A stretch of 64,000 nucleotides of DNA from NCBI GenBank assembly GCA_947164965.1, contig CAMUYR010000008.1, positions 46,794-110,793 of the forward strand, written 5' to 3'. Every line of letters starts with the position of its first letter. Positions within the stretch are counted from its first letter, which is position 1. This document shows, one piece after another, positions 11,801 through 25,708 of this stretch. The notes under the pieces were generated by a model. That model was not told the origin of the DNA and ran no database searches. It saw only the letters and a program-made list of their open reading frames with translations. The DNA comes from an uncultured Prevotella sp. (GTDB lineage: Bacteria > Bacteroidota > Bacteroidia > Bacteroidales > Bacteroidaceae). Both the position numbers and the translations under genes were made by a program.

Positions 11801-12837
11801 TTAAGCGTTACTATCAGCTTGATAACCAAACAAAAGCTATTGTTAACTGGGGAACGGGCATTGGCCTCTACTACTCGCGTCGTTTGGCAGAACTGCACCA
11901 TGGAAGCCTTACAGCCGGTAATCGCGAGGAAGGCACGGGTGCCGTCTTTACTTTGATGTATCCGATGGAAGAACAAGCTTATACTGTCGAGGAACGCAAA
12001 CCCTTGGAGGGAGATGGCGTGGCCGATTTCCGCATCGTTGATATACCAACTCCAACTTCTTCGGCTCCTGTAGAAGATGATAACCGCCCCACAATCTTAG
12101 TTGTCGATGACGATACTGAAATCATCAACTATATGCGACTGCTCTTCTCACAGGACTATCGCATTATTACTTGTCTCGATGCAGAGACGGCACTTGAAGA
12201 GATGAGGGCTGAGGAACCTAATATCGTTTTGAGCGATGTGGCCATGCCTGGGAAAGATGGCTATCAGTTATGTCAGGAAATCAAGCAAGATATCCAGTTG
12301 AGTCATATTCCTGTCATCCTTGTCACAGCAAAGGTCACTGCAGAGAATCAGGTGGAAGGTCTCAATGTCGGTGCTGATGCCTATGTAACCAAACCATTCG
12401 ATCCTTCTGTGCTCTCAGCTCTTATACAGTCGCAACTTAAGAATCGTAATCGCGTCCGTAAGCTTCTGACACAGGCCACGACGACCAAAGAGGAGGGCGT
12501 TGATAATGTTCTTTCTGAGCAGGACAAACATTTCATGGAGGAACTTTATAAGTTGATGGAGGAGGAACTCTCTAATTCGGAGCTAGATGTGACACGTATT
12601 ACGAAGATGCTCTATATCTCGCGTACGAAGCTTTATTACAAGATAAAAGGTCTTACTGGTGAGACGCCTAGTAGTTTCTTCCGTACCTATAAGTTGAACC
12701 GTGCAGCAGAACTTCTGAAGAGTGGAAAATATACTATGGCTGAGATAGCCGATAAGACAGGTTTCAGTACACAGAGCCATTTCTCCGTGGTCTTCAAGAA
12801 ACAATTCGGTGTGACCCCAAGCGAATATAAAGGATAG
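8824..12837 (+). CDS. Hybrid two-component system sensor/regulator (HTCS)
   Basis: One-protein signal transduction system that senses an oligosaccharide in the periplasm and activates the cognate locus. Order of parts: N-terminal signal with a lipobox (FLAAC, Cys22), about 650 residues of two reg_prop beta-propellers (repeats such as GQLWIATFRGLNRYDG and GNVWIGTVSNGLLRYNP), a Y_Y_Y domain (VHYYYKLDGFDNEWIDAG, about 715-770), one membrane helix (about 778-798), HisKA with the phospho-His in NIAHEFRTPL (about 832), HATPase with NLLSNALKF, DTGKGIP and GTGIGLYYS, a receiver domain from about 1089 with the phospho-Asp near 1137 in VLSDVAMPG and the conserved Lys in YVTKPF, and a C-terminal AraC-type HTH. 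All catalytic motifs are intact. Its position suggests that it controls the adjacent SusC/SusD operon or the GH13 gene. A lipobox is unusual for this class. Confidence 0.97.
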   Translation: MITNKAKNLILWTLVALFLAACTNDNPTDGDRDKDEEYGMVVAQELSNSRVQDIAEDATGQLWIATFRGLNRYDGHEYHQYFCTEDSLGLPDNNVQSLLCDKRGRLWVATVNGVCRYTRKDCFTRIPMQTGNRNARKLLQDSKGRVFVYNGMEVLLYDELHNIFLPRIKRPMTNQAWGDFFIDSADDILLVGPDNLIIYGGDDFKLRIVQKHTEGTGFYYFEMLENGLLLSSGNGTLLIFDTKARKQVPLSPEMEYRLLAHGSVVQAACLLDNNTILLSTSKNGLFELNLLAHSLVGEGDADFTIPVPDAYVTQIFQDSRHNIWLGTYDKGLFADYYYKEKFGGSDSYINRVIDNSSVLAVAVDKQENLWVSTLLKGVFVYQTTTQKAEQIVIEGLPAGETKNAVNHIFCDRDGMLWLSTTNIVMKCRYDGQRLHILGQWPVPMAMDFEQTDDGTVWVSSSTTYIFGFHPDSSEPEAKQTFNVDYTFIPSLLKLNDGMMLISAFYQKIMSMNPQTGKLTQLEIPDMQKCIRRSVFIPTDMLQDKNGNVWIGTVSNGLLRYNPKMNTMTRIAGLSCSDVASIEEGHQGNLWISTMKGLNRLDIKTGRITSLYKADGLAGDEFTDRASCRLPNGSLVFGGTDGITMFNPADIDTLRKIPLRFCHLKIHNQLVRPSQNGSIDAMLDSCDVVRLRHDQNSFSISFTALDFGEYERVHYYYKLDGFDNEWIDAGSSHSASYANLPAGHYTFHVRTTDSASDMDNSDERTISIVVETSPAFSWWAWLIYVVLGSLLAWYLYRNAKHVVKARRAARQAQMEKEQEKRVNAMNMSFFANIAHEFRTPLTMIAGPVGQLAKNASLDGEERGLLSIAQRSIQRMFKLVNQLMDFNKLENDTLRLCVEEIDVVEAMNNICDTFEFNVKEKGLTLNRYGLEDELRAWTDGDKLEKIVSNLLSNALKFTPSGGHIDVTLDIVDDKVKVTIADTGKGIPEEQKENIFKRYYQLDNQTKAIVNWGTGIGLYYSRRLAELHHGSLTAGNREEGTGAVFTLMYPMEEQAYTVEERKPLEGDGVADFRIVDIPTPTSSAPVEDDNRPTILVVDDDTEIINYMRLLFSQDYRIITCLDAETALEEMRAEEPNIVLSDVAMPGKDGYQLCQEIKQDIQLSHIPVILVTAKVTAENQVEGLNVGADAYVTKPFDPSVLSALIQSQLKNRNRVRKLLTQATTTKEEGVDNVLSEQDKHFMEELYKLMEEELSNSELDVTRITKMLYISRTKLYYKIKGLTGETPSSFFRTYKLNRAAELLKSGKYTMAEIADKTGFSTQSHFSVVFKKQFGVTPSEYKG

Positions 12838-12912
12838 ACACTTGTGCAAACGATTTTGCAGCGATAGAATAATTATCTATTAAAAACGAGTCCATCGTAG
12901 CATAATAATCAC

Positions 12913-12920
12913 TATCTTTG
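12913..12920 (+). promoter_or_regulatory. TATCTTTG promoter element of the GH13 gene
   Basis: A consensus -7 element lies 28 bp before the chosen ATG of the GH13 gene. A GTG that would extend the protein upstream (12925) falls next to this element and would be at or before the transcript start, which supports the start at 12949. Confidence 0.6.
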
Positions 12921-12948
12921 CAAAGTGAGAATAAACTTAAAAACAGAT

Positions 12949-14874
12949 ATGCAAAGATTTTTTTTAGTAATGGCCATCCTGATGGCAAACATTTTGACTA
13001 TGAGTGCAGCGAAGAAGAGTGCGACAGTAATTGACCGAATCGAGCCTACCGACTGGTTCGTGGGTATGAAGAATCCCTCGGTGCAGTTGATGGTGTATGG
13101 CAAAGGTATCCGTGATGCTGAGGCCGTGACAACGGATTACCATGGTGTTACTATTGATAGTTTGGTTCGTCTTGACTCACCAAATTATCTGTTGGTATAT
13201 CTGAACGTAAAGGATGCTCAGCCAGGCACGATGACACTCAAGTTTGAAGTGAAAAATGAAAAGGGAAAAGTGAAAAGCTTTGCTGTTCCCTATGTGCTGA
13301 AACAGCGTGAGATGGAGGGTAAGAAGCGCAAAGGCTTTGATATCAGTGATGTACTTTACATGCTCATGCCAGACCGTTTTGCACAGGGCGCAGGACACAA
13401 CCCGCAGGTGAAGGGTATGCGTGCCTATAAGGAAGACCGTACACAGCCCTCGTTACGTCATGGTGGTGACCTGAACGGTATTCGCGAACACTTGGACTAC
13501 TTTAAAGAGTTGGGTGTGACGGCTTTGTGGTTGACACCTGTCCTGGAGAACGACTCACCTGACGATGAGCGTGGATTCTCGACCTATCACGGCTATGCCA
13601 CTACCAACTACTATCGTGTGGATCCCCGCTTTGGTACGAATGAAGATTATCGCCGTCTGTGCGATGAGGCTCACGCAAAAGGTTTGAAGGTTGTGATGGA
13701 TATGATATTCAATCATAGCGGCTTTGAGCATCCCTGGACGCTCGACATACCTACGAAGGATTGGTTGAACCTGCCCCAGTGGCTGAAGGAGTCGAAGGGT
13801 ACTTCGAAGGCCGATGGAACCAGTTTTCTGCAAACTTCGTACAAGCTGACTCCAGTCATGGATCCCTATGCTTCGAAGGTGGACATGAAGGAGACTACTG
13901 AGGGTTGGTTTGTGCCCACAATGCCTGACCTGAACCAGCACAATCCTCATTTGATGCGCTATCTCATCCAGAATTCAAAATGGTGGATCGAGACGGTGGG
14001 TATTGACGGGATCCGCATGGACACTTATCCGTATGCCTATGCCGATGCAATGGCTCAATGGATGAAGGAAATCGACGAGGAGTATCCCAACTTCAATACC
14101 GTTGGCGAGACGTGGGTCACAGAGCCTGCCTATACGGCTTCATGGCAGAAGGACTCGAAACTGTCGAAAAATAACTCGTATCTGAAGACGGTGATGGATT
14201 TCTCGTTCTATGATAAGCTGAATCAGGCGAAGCATGAAGAGACTGACCCGTGGTTTGCTGGCTTGAATCGCCTTTATAATTCGTTCGTCTACGACTATCT
14301 GTATCCCAATCCGAAGAGTGTGATGGCCTTTATCGACAACCACGATACAGATCGTTTTCTTGGTAATGGTAAAGACTCGCTGGCCCTCAAGCAGGCCCTT
14401 GCTTTATTGCTCACCGTTCAGCGCATTCCCCAACTCTATTATGGTACGGAGATTCTGATGAATGGCACCAAGGAGGTGACGGATGGTAATGTGCGCAAGG
14501 ACTTCCCTGGTGGATTCCCAGGTGATGACCACAACGCCTTCACCCCAGAAGGACGTACCAAGGCTGAGCAGCAGATGTTCCAGTGGACCAGTCGACTGCT
14601 TCATTGGCGTCAGGGCAACAAGCTCATCACCAAGGGTTCTATGACACAGTTCATCCCCTGCAATGGTATTTATGTTATCGCTCGCCAATATAAGGGAAAG
14701 ACGGCTCTGACCATCCTTAATGGTACAACAAAATCAGCAAAGATGGAGGTGAAACGCTATGCTGAGGTTATTGGCAGCACCAAGCGCGCCAAGGATATTC
14801 TGACAGGCCGTTACTACGACCTATCTTCAGATTTCGCGTTGAAGCCTCGCCAGTCGCTTGTCTTGGAATTCTAA
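12949..14874 (+). CDS. GH13 alpha-amylase family protein (SusA/neopullulanase-like)
   Basis: Periplasmic alpha-glucan hydrolase of family GH13, close to SusA-type neopullulanase or cyclomaltodextrinase. The start at 12949 gives a signal peptide (MQRFFLVMAILMANILTMSAA). A beta-sandwich N domain (residues about 25-120) precedes the barrel. GH13 regions are intact: DMIFNHSG (region I), GIDGIRMDTYPYAY with nucleophile Asp358 (II), VGETWV with acid/base Glu387 (III), and FIDNHDTDRF with Asp466 (IV). The C-terminal beta domain ends at SLVLEF. A length of 641 residues is near SusA. It stands alone with its own promoter, without SusB or SusR neighbours, so its link to the flanking HTCS is only positional. 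Action on maltodextrin or pullulan is inferred from the family. Confidence 0.93.
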   Translation: MQRFFLVMAILMANILTMSAAKKSATVIDRIEPTDWFVGMKNPSVQLMVYGKGIRDAEAVTTDYHGVTIDSLVRLDSPNYLLVYLNVKDAQPGTMTLKFEVKNEKGKVKSFAVPYVLKQREMEGKKRKGFDISDVLYMLMPDRFAQGAGHNPQVKGMRAYKEDRTQPSLRHGGDLNGIREHLDYFKELGVTALWLTPVLENDSPDDERGFSTYHGYATTNYYRVDPRFGTNEDYRRLCDEAHAKGLKVVMDMIFNHSGFEHPWTLDIPTKDWLNLPQWLKESKGTSKADGTSFLQTSYKLTPVMDPYASKVDMKETTEGWFVPTMPDLNQHNPHLMRYLIQNSKWWIETVGIDGIRMDTYPYAYADAMAQWMKEIDEEYPNFNTVGETWVTEPAYTASWQKDSKLSKNNSYLKTVMDFSFYDKLNQAKHEETDPWFAGLNRLYNSFVYDYLYPNPKSVMAFIDNHDTDRFLGNGKDSLALKQALALLLTVQRIPQLYYGTEILMNGTKEVTDGNVRKDFPGGFPGDDHNAFTPEGRTKAEQQMFQWTSRLLHWRQGNKLITKGSMTQFIPCNGIYVIARQYKGKTALTILNGTTKSAKMEVKRYAEVIGSTKRAKDILTGRYYDLSSDFALKPRQSLVLEF

Positions 14875-14894
14875 GTTTTTAGCTCGTACTCGTT

Positions 14895-15587
14895 TTGATA
14901 AGTAGATTTGGTAAAAGCTCAAGGATACTGTTATTGCTGTTGCTGCTAGTCTTGCTAATCGCAATTGTGGCTGCTGTTTGGTTTATCAGACAGCAGTCGC
15001 AACAGGAGGAACAGCCCAAGGTGCCTGTTCAGCGCACCTATGAAAAGATTATGGGCTTTGAAGAGATAAACTATCCAACGCCAAACTATGATAAAAAACG
15101 AAAGAATGAGGTGAAGGGCATTGTGCTCCATCACACAGGAGAACCGACAGTTGAAGAATCACTTGAAATATTATCCTCGCCAGAACGGCAGGTAAGTACC
15201 CATGTGGTGATAGATACTAACGGTACGCGTTATGTGATGGCCGCCCCTACCGTCGTTACTTATCATGCAGGACTATCGATACTGCATGGTATGGAACATT
15301 GCAACTATTGTACGATAGGTGTTGAGTTTCAAGGCAATACGCTGGAAGCACCCTTGACAGGTAAGCAGATAGCTAGTGCCATAGAATATTTGTTGCCTAT
15401 CATAGAGGAATATGACATCCCGTTGGACAATATCGTGACGCATGAAATGGTGAGAAACGCCTATAGGGAAAAGTACCCTGAAAAGTACAGCGATATCAAG
15501 GTAGATATCACACCTGGCGAGTATGACCATTTTATGCAAATGCTTCACACCTATCTTATAATAAGAAAGCGTGTTAGCGAATTGTGA
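14895..15587 (+). CDS. Membrane-anchored N-acetylmuramoyl-L-alanine amidase (Amidase_2)
   Basis: Probable peptidoglycan amidase that cleaves the bond between muramic acid and the peptide stem. It starts with TTG (residues MISRFGKSS); no ATG is available before the membrane helix at about 10-31 (a run of Leu, Ile and Val). The periplasmic domain is Amidase_2: GIVLHHTG supplies the first zinc His, STHVVIDTNGTRY and TYHAG follow, then GVEFQGN, and VTHEMVRNAYREKYP with the second His and the SDIKVDITPG end that replaces the usual Lys-x-Asp-Pro-Gly. The length of 230 residues is usual for anchored forms. It begins 20 bp after the GH13 gene, perhaps by read-through. It looks like a housekeeping gene and is unrelated to the glycan loci. 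Confidence 0.85.
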   Translation: MISRFGKSSRILLLLLLLVLLIAIVAAVWFIRQQSQQEEQPKVPVQRTYEKIMGFEEINYPTPNYDKKRKNEVKGIVLHHTGEPTVEESLEILSSPERQVSTHVVIDTNGTRYVMAAPTVVTYHAGLSILHGMEHCNYCTIGVEFQGNTLEAPLTGKQIASAIEYLLPIIEEYDIPLDNIVTHEMVRNAYREKYPEKYSDIKVDITPGEYDHFMQMLHTYLIIRKRVSEL

Positions 15588-15646
15588 TTTTGGTTGAACT
15601 CTGTTAACTTAACGGGACTTGAATAAGACTAAATAATGTAAAACGA

Positions 15647-15678
15647 TTTGTGGGGAAGTTGGAAGTTGGTTATCTTTG
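15647..15678 (+). promoter_or_regulatory. Promoter TTTG-N20-TATCTTTG of the small secreted protein gene
   Basis: TTTG at 15647-15650 and TATCTTTG at 15671-15678 are separated by exactly 20 bp, a textbook Bacteroidetes promoter. The ATG follows only six bases after the -7 element. Confidence 0.75.
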
Positions 15679-15684
15679 CAGGCG

Positions 15685-16191
15685 ATGAGAACGTTTCGGA
15701 TAACCATACTTCTGATAACCCTTATGCATAGTCTGCTGCTCTCGGCTCAACGACAGCTTAGGGTGGTGGATGTGGAGACGCTAGTTCCTGTGGCTGACGC
15801 CAACGTGGTCAGCATGGGACGTACAGCTCAGACTGACTCGCTGGGATGTATTACAGTATCCGACAGTTGCAGGACGCTATTGTTCTCTCATGTCAATTAC
15901 GAGAGCCGCATGCTCAATCTGGAAGAGGTGAAAGATACGGTATTCCTGATTTCTAAACTGTTGAACCTGAAGGAAGTGGTGGTGTTCGGACAGAAAAAAC
16001 GCGAAGACAAGCTTAAGGACCTGAAGAGTCAATTGCGCTTAAATCCGATAGATGCGCAACTGATAGCGGCAAGTAGCAATCAGGGTATGAACTTGTTTGG
16101 ACTTATTGGTAAACTCATTCCTAAGAAGTGGCGCCAAAGCAAAAAAGCCGCCCGTCGCGAACGCCTCAAGCAAATCATCGAAGAATACTGA
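15685..16191 (+). CDS. Small secreted protein with carboxypeptidase-regulatory-like domain
   Basis: A 168-residue exported protein of unknown function. The start is the ATG at 15685; a TTG nine bases upstream is part of the promoter element. The signal peptide is MRTFRITILLITLMHSLLLSAQ. Residues about 24-105 resemble the CarboxypepD_reg-like beta-sandwich found at the N-terminus of SusC receptors (VVDVETLVPVADANVVS, then GCITVSDSCRTLLFSHVNYESR and LNLKEVVVFG). The remaining 60 residues are helical and basic, ending in KKWRQSKKAARRERLKQIIEEY-like sequence. There is no barrel, so it is not a truncated receptor by length alone, but a role at the outer membrane is plausible. It faces the GH2 operon end to end across a hairpin. 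Confidence 0.7.
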   Translation: MRTFRITILLITLMHSLLLSAQRQLRVVDVETLVPVADANVVSMGRTAQTDSLGCITVSDSCRTLLFSHVNYESRMLNLEEVKDTVFLISKLLNLKEVVVFGQKKREDKLKDLKSQLRLNPIDAQLIAASSNQGMNLFGLIGKLIPKKWRQSKKAARRERLKQIIEEY

Positions 16192-16225
16192 CTTTATTGT
16201 TGAGGTTGTCTGTAAGTCGCATGTG

Positions 16226-16240
16226 AAGCGTCACGACGCT

Positions 16241-16241
<1 letters not shown>
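16226..16241. terminator. Hairpin between convergent genes
   Basis: AAGCGTCACGACGCTT is a perfect inverted repeat with 7-bp arms and a two-base centre, placed between the ends of the small secreted protein (+) and the GH2 gene (-). Flanking A/T runs are short, so it is a probable bidirectional terminator only. Confidence 0.55.
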
Positions 16242-22857
<6,616 letters not shown>

Positions 22858-22863
22858 AATCTT

Positions 22864-25542
22864 TTACTTCTGAAACAGCCAATCTACTTCGCTGGATGGT
22901 CCGTTAAGTCCACAGTCACGAGGCTTGATGTCACTTTCGGTAAAGCCTGCCACCATGAGGATACCCTTAGGCAGACGGATGGTATTACGACCAGCAGGCA
23001 GCGCATATTGGTGGATGTTTACTTTCGGTAGTTGTACAATACTGATGGCATTAGTCAGAATGGGTTCTGCCTGCCCGTACTCATTGCCCGTGGCGTCAAT
23101 CTCCAGTTTGGGAGCCTTGGCAAATTTTTGGTCGTCGTCTTTGAAGAGACCAACTAGCAGTTTGACGGGCTTGTCGCTCTCATATTCGATGGTGGTACCA
23201 ACGATACGTGTTGTGTCGCGATTCAGCACGAGTGCTTGCAGCCCCACTAACTCAGGAGCAACGGAATCGACAGGAGTGTCAGGACGATTCTCAAAGAGAA
23301 TGGCACCCTTCTCAAGAGGTGAGAGGTGAGAGGTACGAGGTGAGAGAATGGTAACCTGGGCAGGGGTGAGCGGCTGAATCTTGACATCAGTCTGTGCTAC
23401 AGGATGTTTCAATTTCTCAATGTTCTCTTTAAAGGCATCGAGCTCGGCCTGATAAACCACGCTTAACTCACTCCAGGTCTTCATCTTGCCACCATCACCT
23501 CCCACGGGTATACGACGCTGGGCTGTCTGCATAGAGTTGGCATAGAGGTAAGTCTGGTCGGTCAGACGACTTAACACTTTCCATAGCGTGTTACTTTTTT
23601 CCAGTAGAGGCACAGCAGCCTCCAAATACTTCAAGTCTTTTGTCCATTTGTAGTTCAATACCTGCTGGGCAGCTTTTACTTTCAGTTGGAATGATTGGGC
23701 AAACAGGGCATAACAGTTGAAGTCATTCTTCAGTCGTTGGAATTCGTCAGCATGGCGTGTAGGCTCCATTGTGAGGATGGCATTACTGGCTTCGCGCATA
23801 GCTCTCTCACCATGAGCAACACATTGATCGACGATATCGAGAGGCAGTTCACCCACATGCGGCTGCCCTTTGTGCTCTTTCTCTACATATTCAATAAGCT
23901 TTTCACCCTGAGGTCCGCAACTCTCGTAGAAGCCTGGGTAAATGGTATACTTATACGGATTGACCAATTGTCCCATGGTCATACCTAAGAGTAAGGTCTG
24001 ACGATTACCTTCCGTAATGCCAAAGCGGCGAAGCAGTTTTGGGGCAATCTCACCTGCTTCATCATAGGCATTCAGTAGATGGGCAGAGGCAATAGTGTCG
24101 ATGCCAAAGTAATCGGCCAATTCTTTTTTCCAATAAGACCTGTCGTTGCCACGCTGATCGTTCCAAGCATAGCGTCCCCAAGCCTGATACCACATCCAGT
24201 CGCGATCTATCTGTCTCAGTCGTTCGTGATCAGGCAACTTGTCTGCTGTATAGGGCCAATCCCAATAGGAAGCCTGGGGATAGAGGTGCAAGCCTTTAGA
24301 ATGGTGGGCATGATGCATAGCTTGAACCGTTTTCTGGATGAAGGCTGGGGAAGACCAACGCCAAGGTTCCAGATTAGCCAGAATATGCACATTGTCTATA
24401 TGTACAGGTGCTGCAGCAGCCAGTTGTTGATGTGTCTCCCCCCAAGGACCGCCTGGCTCATAGGTAGTCAGCGATTCACCCGTATATTTCGACATGGTAT
24501 AAATATTGGGGTAGAGGGGTAGCGACTCCTTCAGGACTAGAGGTCCGTCAGTATCATGTGAACGCAGCACGATGGGGGGGAGATCCGACGGAGATCCGTC
24601 GGGCACAGTGGCTCGTCCACTAGCTGCCAATCCGTCTTTGATGCCAGGGATAATCGTTTCCTTCATCCAAGTCACATCATCTTCTATGGTAGCCATAGCC
24701 TCACCTAGGCATACCAATAATCCGACGTTAGGATAATGTTCGATGAAAGCTGCTATCGACTTGCGGGTATAATCAGAGATAAGTGGGGTGATAGGACGGT
24801 TGCGGTCCTGTGTTTTTAGTCCATAGTGGTCGGCAAATGGCTTACTTAAAATGATGTTATAGAACATCTGAATCACCCATATGCCACGCTTGTCGGCCTC
24901 ATGGGTCAGGAACGAGAAGATCTCCTCGTTCTTCTTGAAGGTTTCCTCGTCCACCTCTAAAGCAAAGGGATAGTCCTTGAGCTTCACTAATGATGCAAAG
25001 GGGTGACCATTCCAAAGATAGAGTGAATTCATCTTGTTATCTACCATCATATCGAGATATCTCACCCATTCTTGTTTATCGTAGAACCAAGGGAAGTTGT
25101 TAGGAGTATAAGGGTATTCGTAGACCCCATGACCAGGTAGATAGACAGTCTTTTGGAGTCCGATGCAGGTACCTCGCATGACCATCCTTGGATTTTCTTT
25201 TGTTGGTTGTATCTCAAAGGATCCTGTTTGCTTGATGCGCTCAGCCAGTTCCACGCAGCCATAAATAACACCTGTAGGGTCATTACCTGAAACCGTGATG
25301 CCTTTCTTGTCGCAACTGATAGTATAGCCTTCTGCCGGGCCGTCGTTTGCGCACAGAAGTGTAATCTTTTGTTTCCCTTTCGGTGCAAATGAATAACCCA
25401 ACTTACTTAGTTTCCTCTCTAAGTATTCTTTGGCATACTGCTCACGATTGGTGGCCTTCTTTGAGGTTACAATGCTGACGTGCTGGGCCATCATGGTCAG
25501 CGTCAGGCACATCAAGATGCTTAATACGATGTATTTTCTCAT
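22864..25542 (-). CDS. GH138-like alpha-galacturonidase candidate (GH67-N/GH20b-type N domain)
   Basis: Secreted large glycosidase (signal MRKYIVLSILMCLTLTMMAQ). Residues about 20-110 are the alpha/beta domain shared by GH67, GH20 and related families (REQYAKEYLERKLSKLGY, GCVELAERI). A TIM barrel follows (about 115-480), with carboxylates in LVCLGEAMATIEDD (Glu281) and other conserved-looking acids I cannot assign with certainty. A helical domain and a C-terminal beta-sandwich complete the 892 residues. GH138 removes chain A alpha-D-galacturonic acid from RG-II, and the founding gene BT0997 stands next to BT0996 just as here. That synteny, plus size and N domain, supports GH138; GH115/GH67-type glucuronidases are the alternative. 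It is first in its operon, 36 bp downstream of the shared upstream motif. Confidence 0.7.
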   Translation of the reverse strand: MRKYIVLSILMCLTLTMMAQHVSIVTSKKATNREQYAKEYLERKLSKLGYSFAPKGKQKITLLCANDGPAEGYTISCDKKGITVSGNDPTGVIYGCVELAERIKQTGSFEIQPTKENPRMVMRGTCIGLQKTVYLPGHGVYEYPYTPNNFPWFYDKQEWVRYLDMMVDNKMNSLYLWNGHPFASLVKLKDYPFALEVDEETFKKNEEIFSFLTHEADKRGIWVIQMFYNIILSKPFADHYGLKTQDRNRPITPLISDYTRKSIAAFIEHYPNVGLLVCLGEAMATIEDDVTWMKETIIPGIKDGLAASGRATVPDGSPSDLPPIVLRSHDTDGPLVLKESLPLYPNIYTMSKYTGESLTTYEPGGPWGETHQQLAAAAPVHIDNVHILANLEPWRWSSPAFIQKTVQAMHHAHHSKGLHLYPQASYWDWPYTADKLPDHERLRQIDRDWMWYQAWGRYAWNDQRGNDRSYWKKELADYFGIDTIASAHLLNAYDEAGEIAPKLLRRFGITEGNRQTLLLGMTMGQLVNPYKYTIYPGFYESCGPQGEKLIEYVEKEHKGQPHVGELPLDIVDQCVAHGERAMREASNAILTMEPTRHADEFQRLKNDFNCYALFAQSFQLKVKAAQQVLNYKWTKDLKYLEAAVPLLEKSNTLWKVLSRLTDQTYLYANSMQTAQRRIPVGGDGGKMKTWSELSVVYQAELDAFKENIEKLKHPVAQTDVKIQPLTPAQVTILSPRTSHLSPLEKGAILFENRPDTPVDSVAPELVGLQALVLNRDTTRIVGTTIEYESDKPVKLLVGLFKDDDQKFAKAPKLEIDATGNEYGQAEPILTNAISIVQLPKVNIHQYALPAGRNTIRLPKGILMVAGFTESDIKPRDCGLNGPSSEVDWLFQK
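23315..23346 (-). repeat. In-frame 7-bp tandem repeat within the GH138-like gene
   Basis: Units of the type TCTCACC on the coding strand, translated LSPRTSHLSPL, near residue 735. It separates the helical part from the C-terminal beta domain. Confidence 0.75.
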
Positions 25543-25578
25543 GTCTTTTGATTTGTTTCCTTATTTATATATAATAAG

Positions 25579-25605
25579 GACTGACTTCCCGTCATTTTGT
25601 CATCA
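25579..25605 (-). promoter_or_regulatory. Shared RG-II regulon motif, site A (upstream of GH138-like gene)
   Basis: On the minus strand: TGATGACAAAA, nine bases, GTCAGTC, followed by an A/T-rich stretch. It lies 36 bp before the ATG. No TAnnTTTG element is found for this operon. The same motif occurs before five other minus-strand units. Confidence 0.7.
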
Positions 25606-25649
25606 TAGGCACGCCCCTTACAATTAGTCTTGAAATTTGTTGCTATTCG

Positions 25650-25681
25650 TTTGCATAGTTACGAAAAAAGCAGTAACTTTG
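25650..25681 (+). promoter_or_regulatory. Promoter TTTG-N20-TAACTTTG of the helicase gene
   Basis: TTTG at 25650 and TAACTTTG at 25674-25681, 20 bp apart, 27 bp before the ATG. Confidence 0.75.
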
Positions 25682-25708
25682 CCAAATTAAACTGAGAAAT
25701 AGACTATC

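Noticed and set aside
12845..12860. TGCAAA/TTTGCA hairpin after the HTCS gene as a terminator
   Set aside because: The stem is only six bases, A/T-rich, and not followed by a T-run.
15676..16191. Small secreted protein as a broken SusC receptor
   Set aside because: It has a signal peptide, a complete regulatory-like domain, a normal end and its own promoter; no barrel remnants follow.
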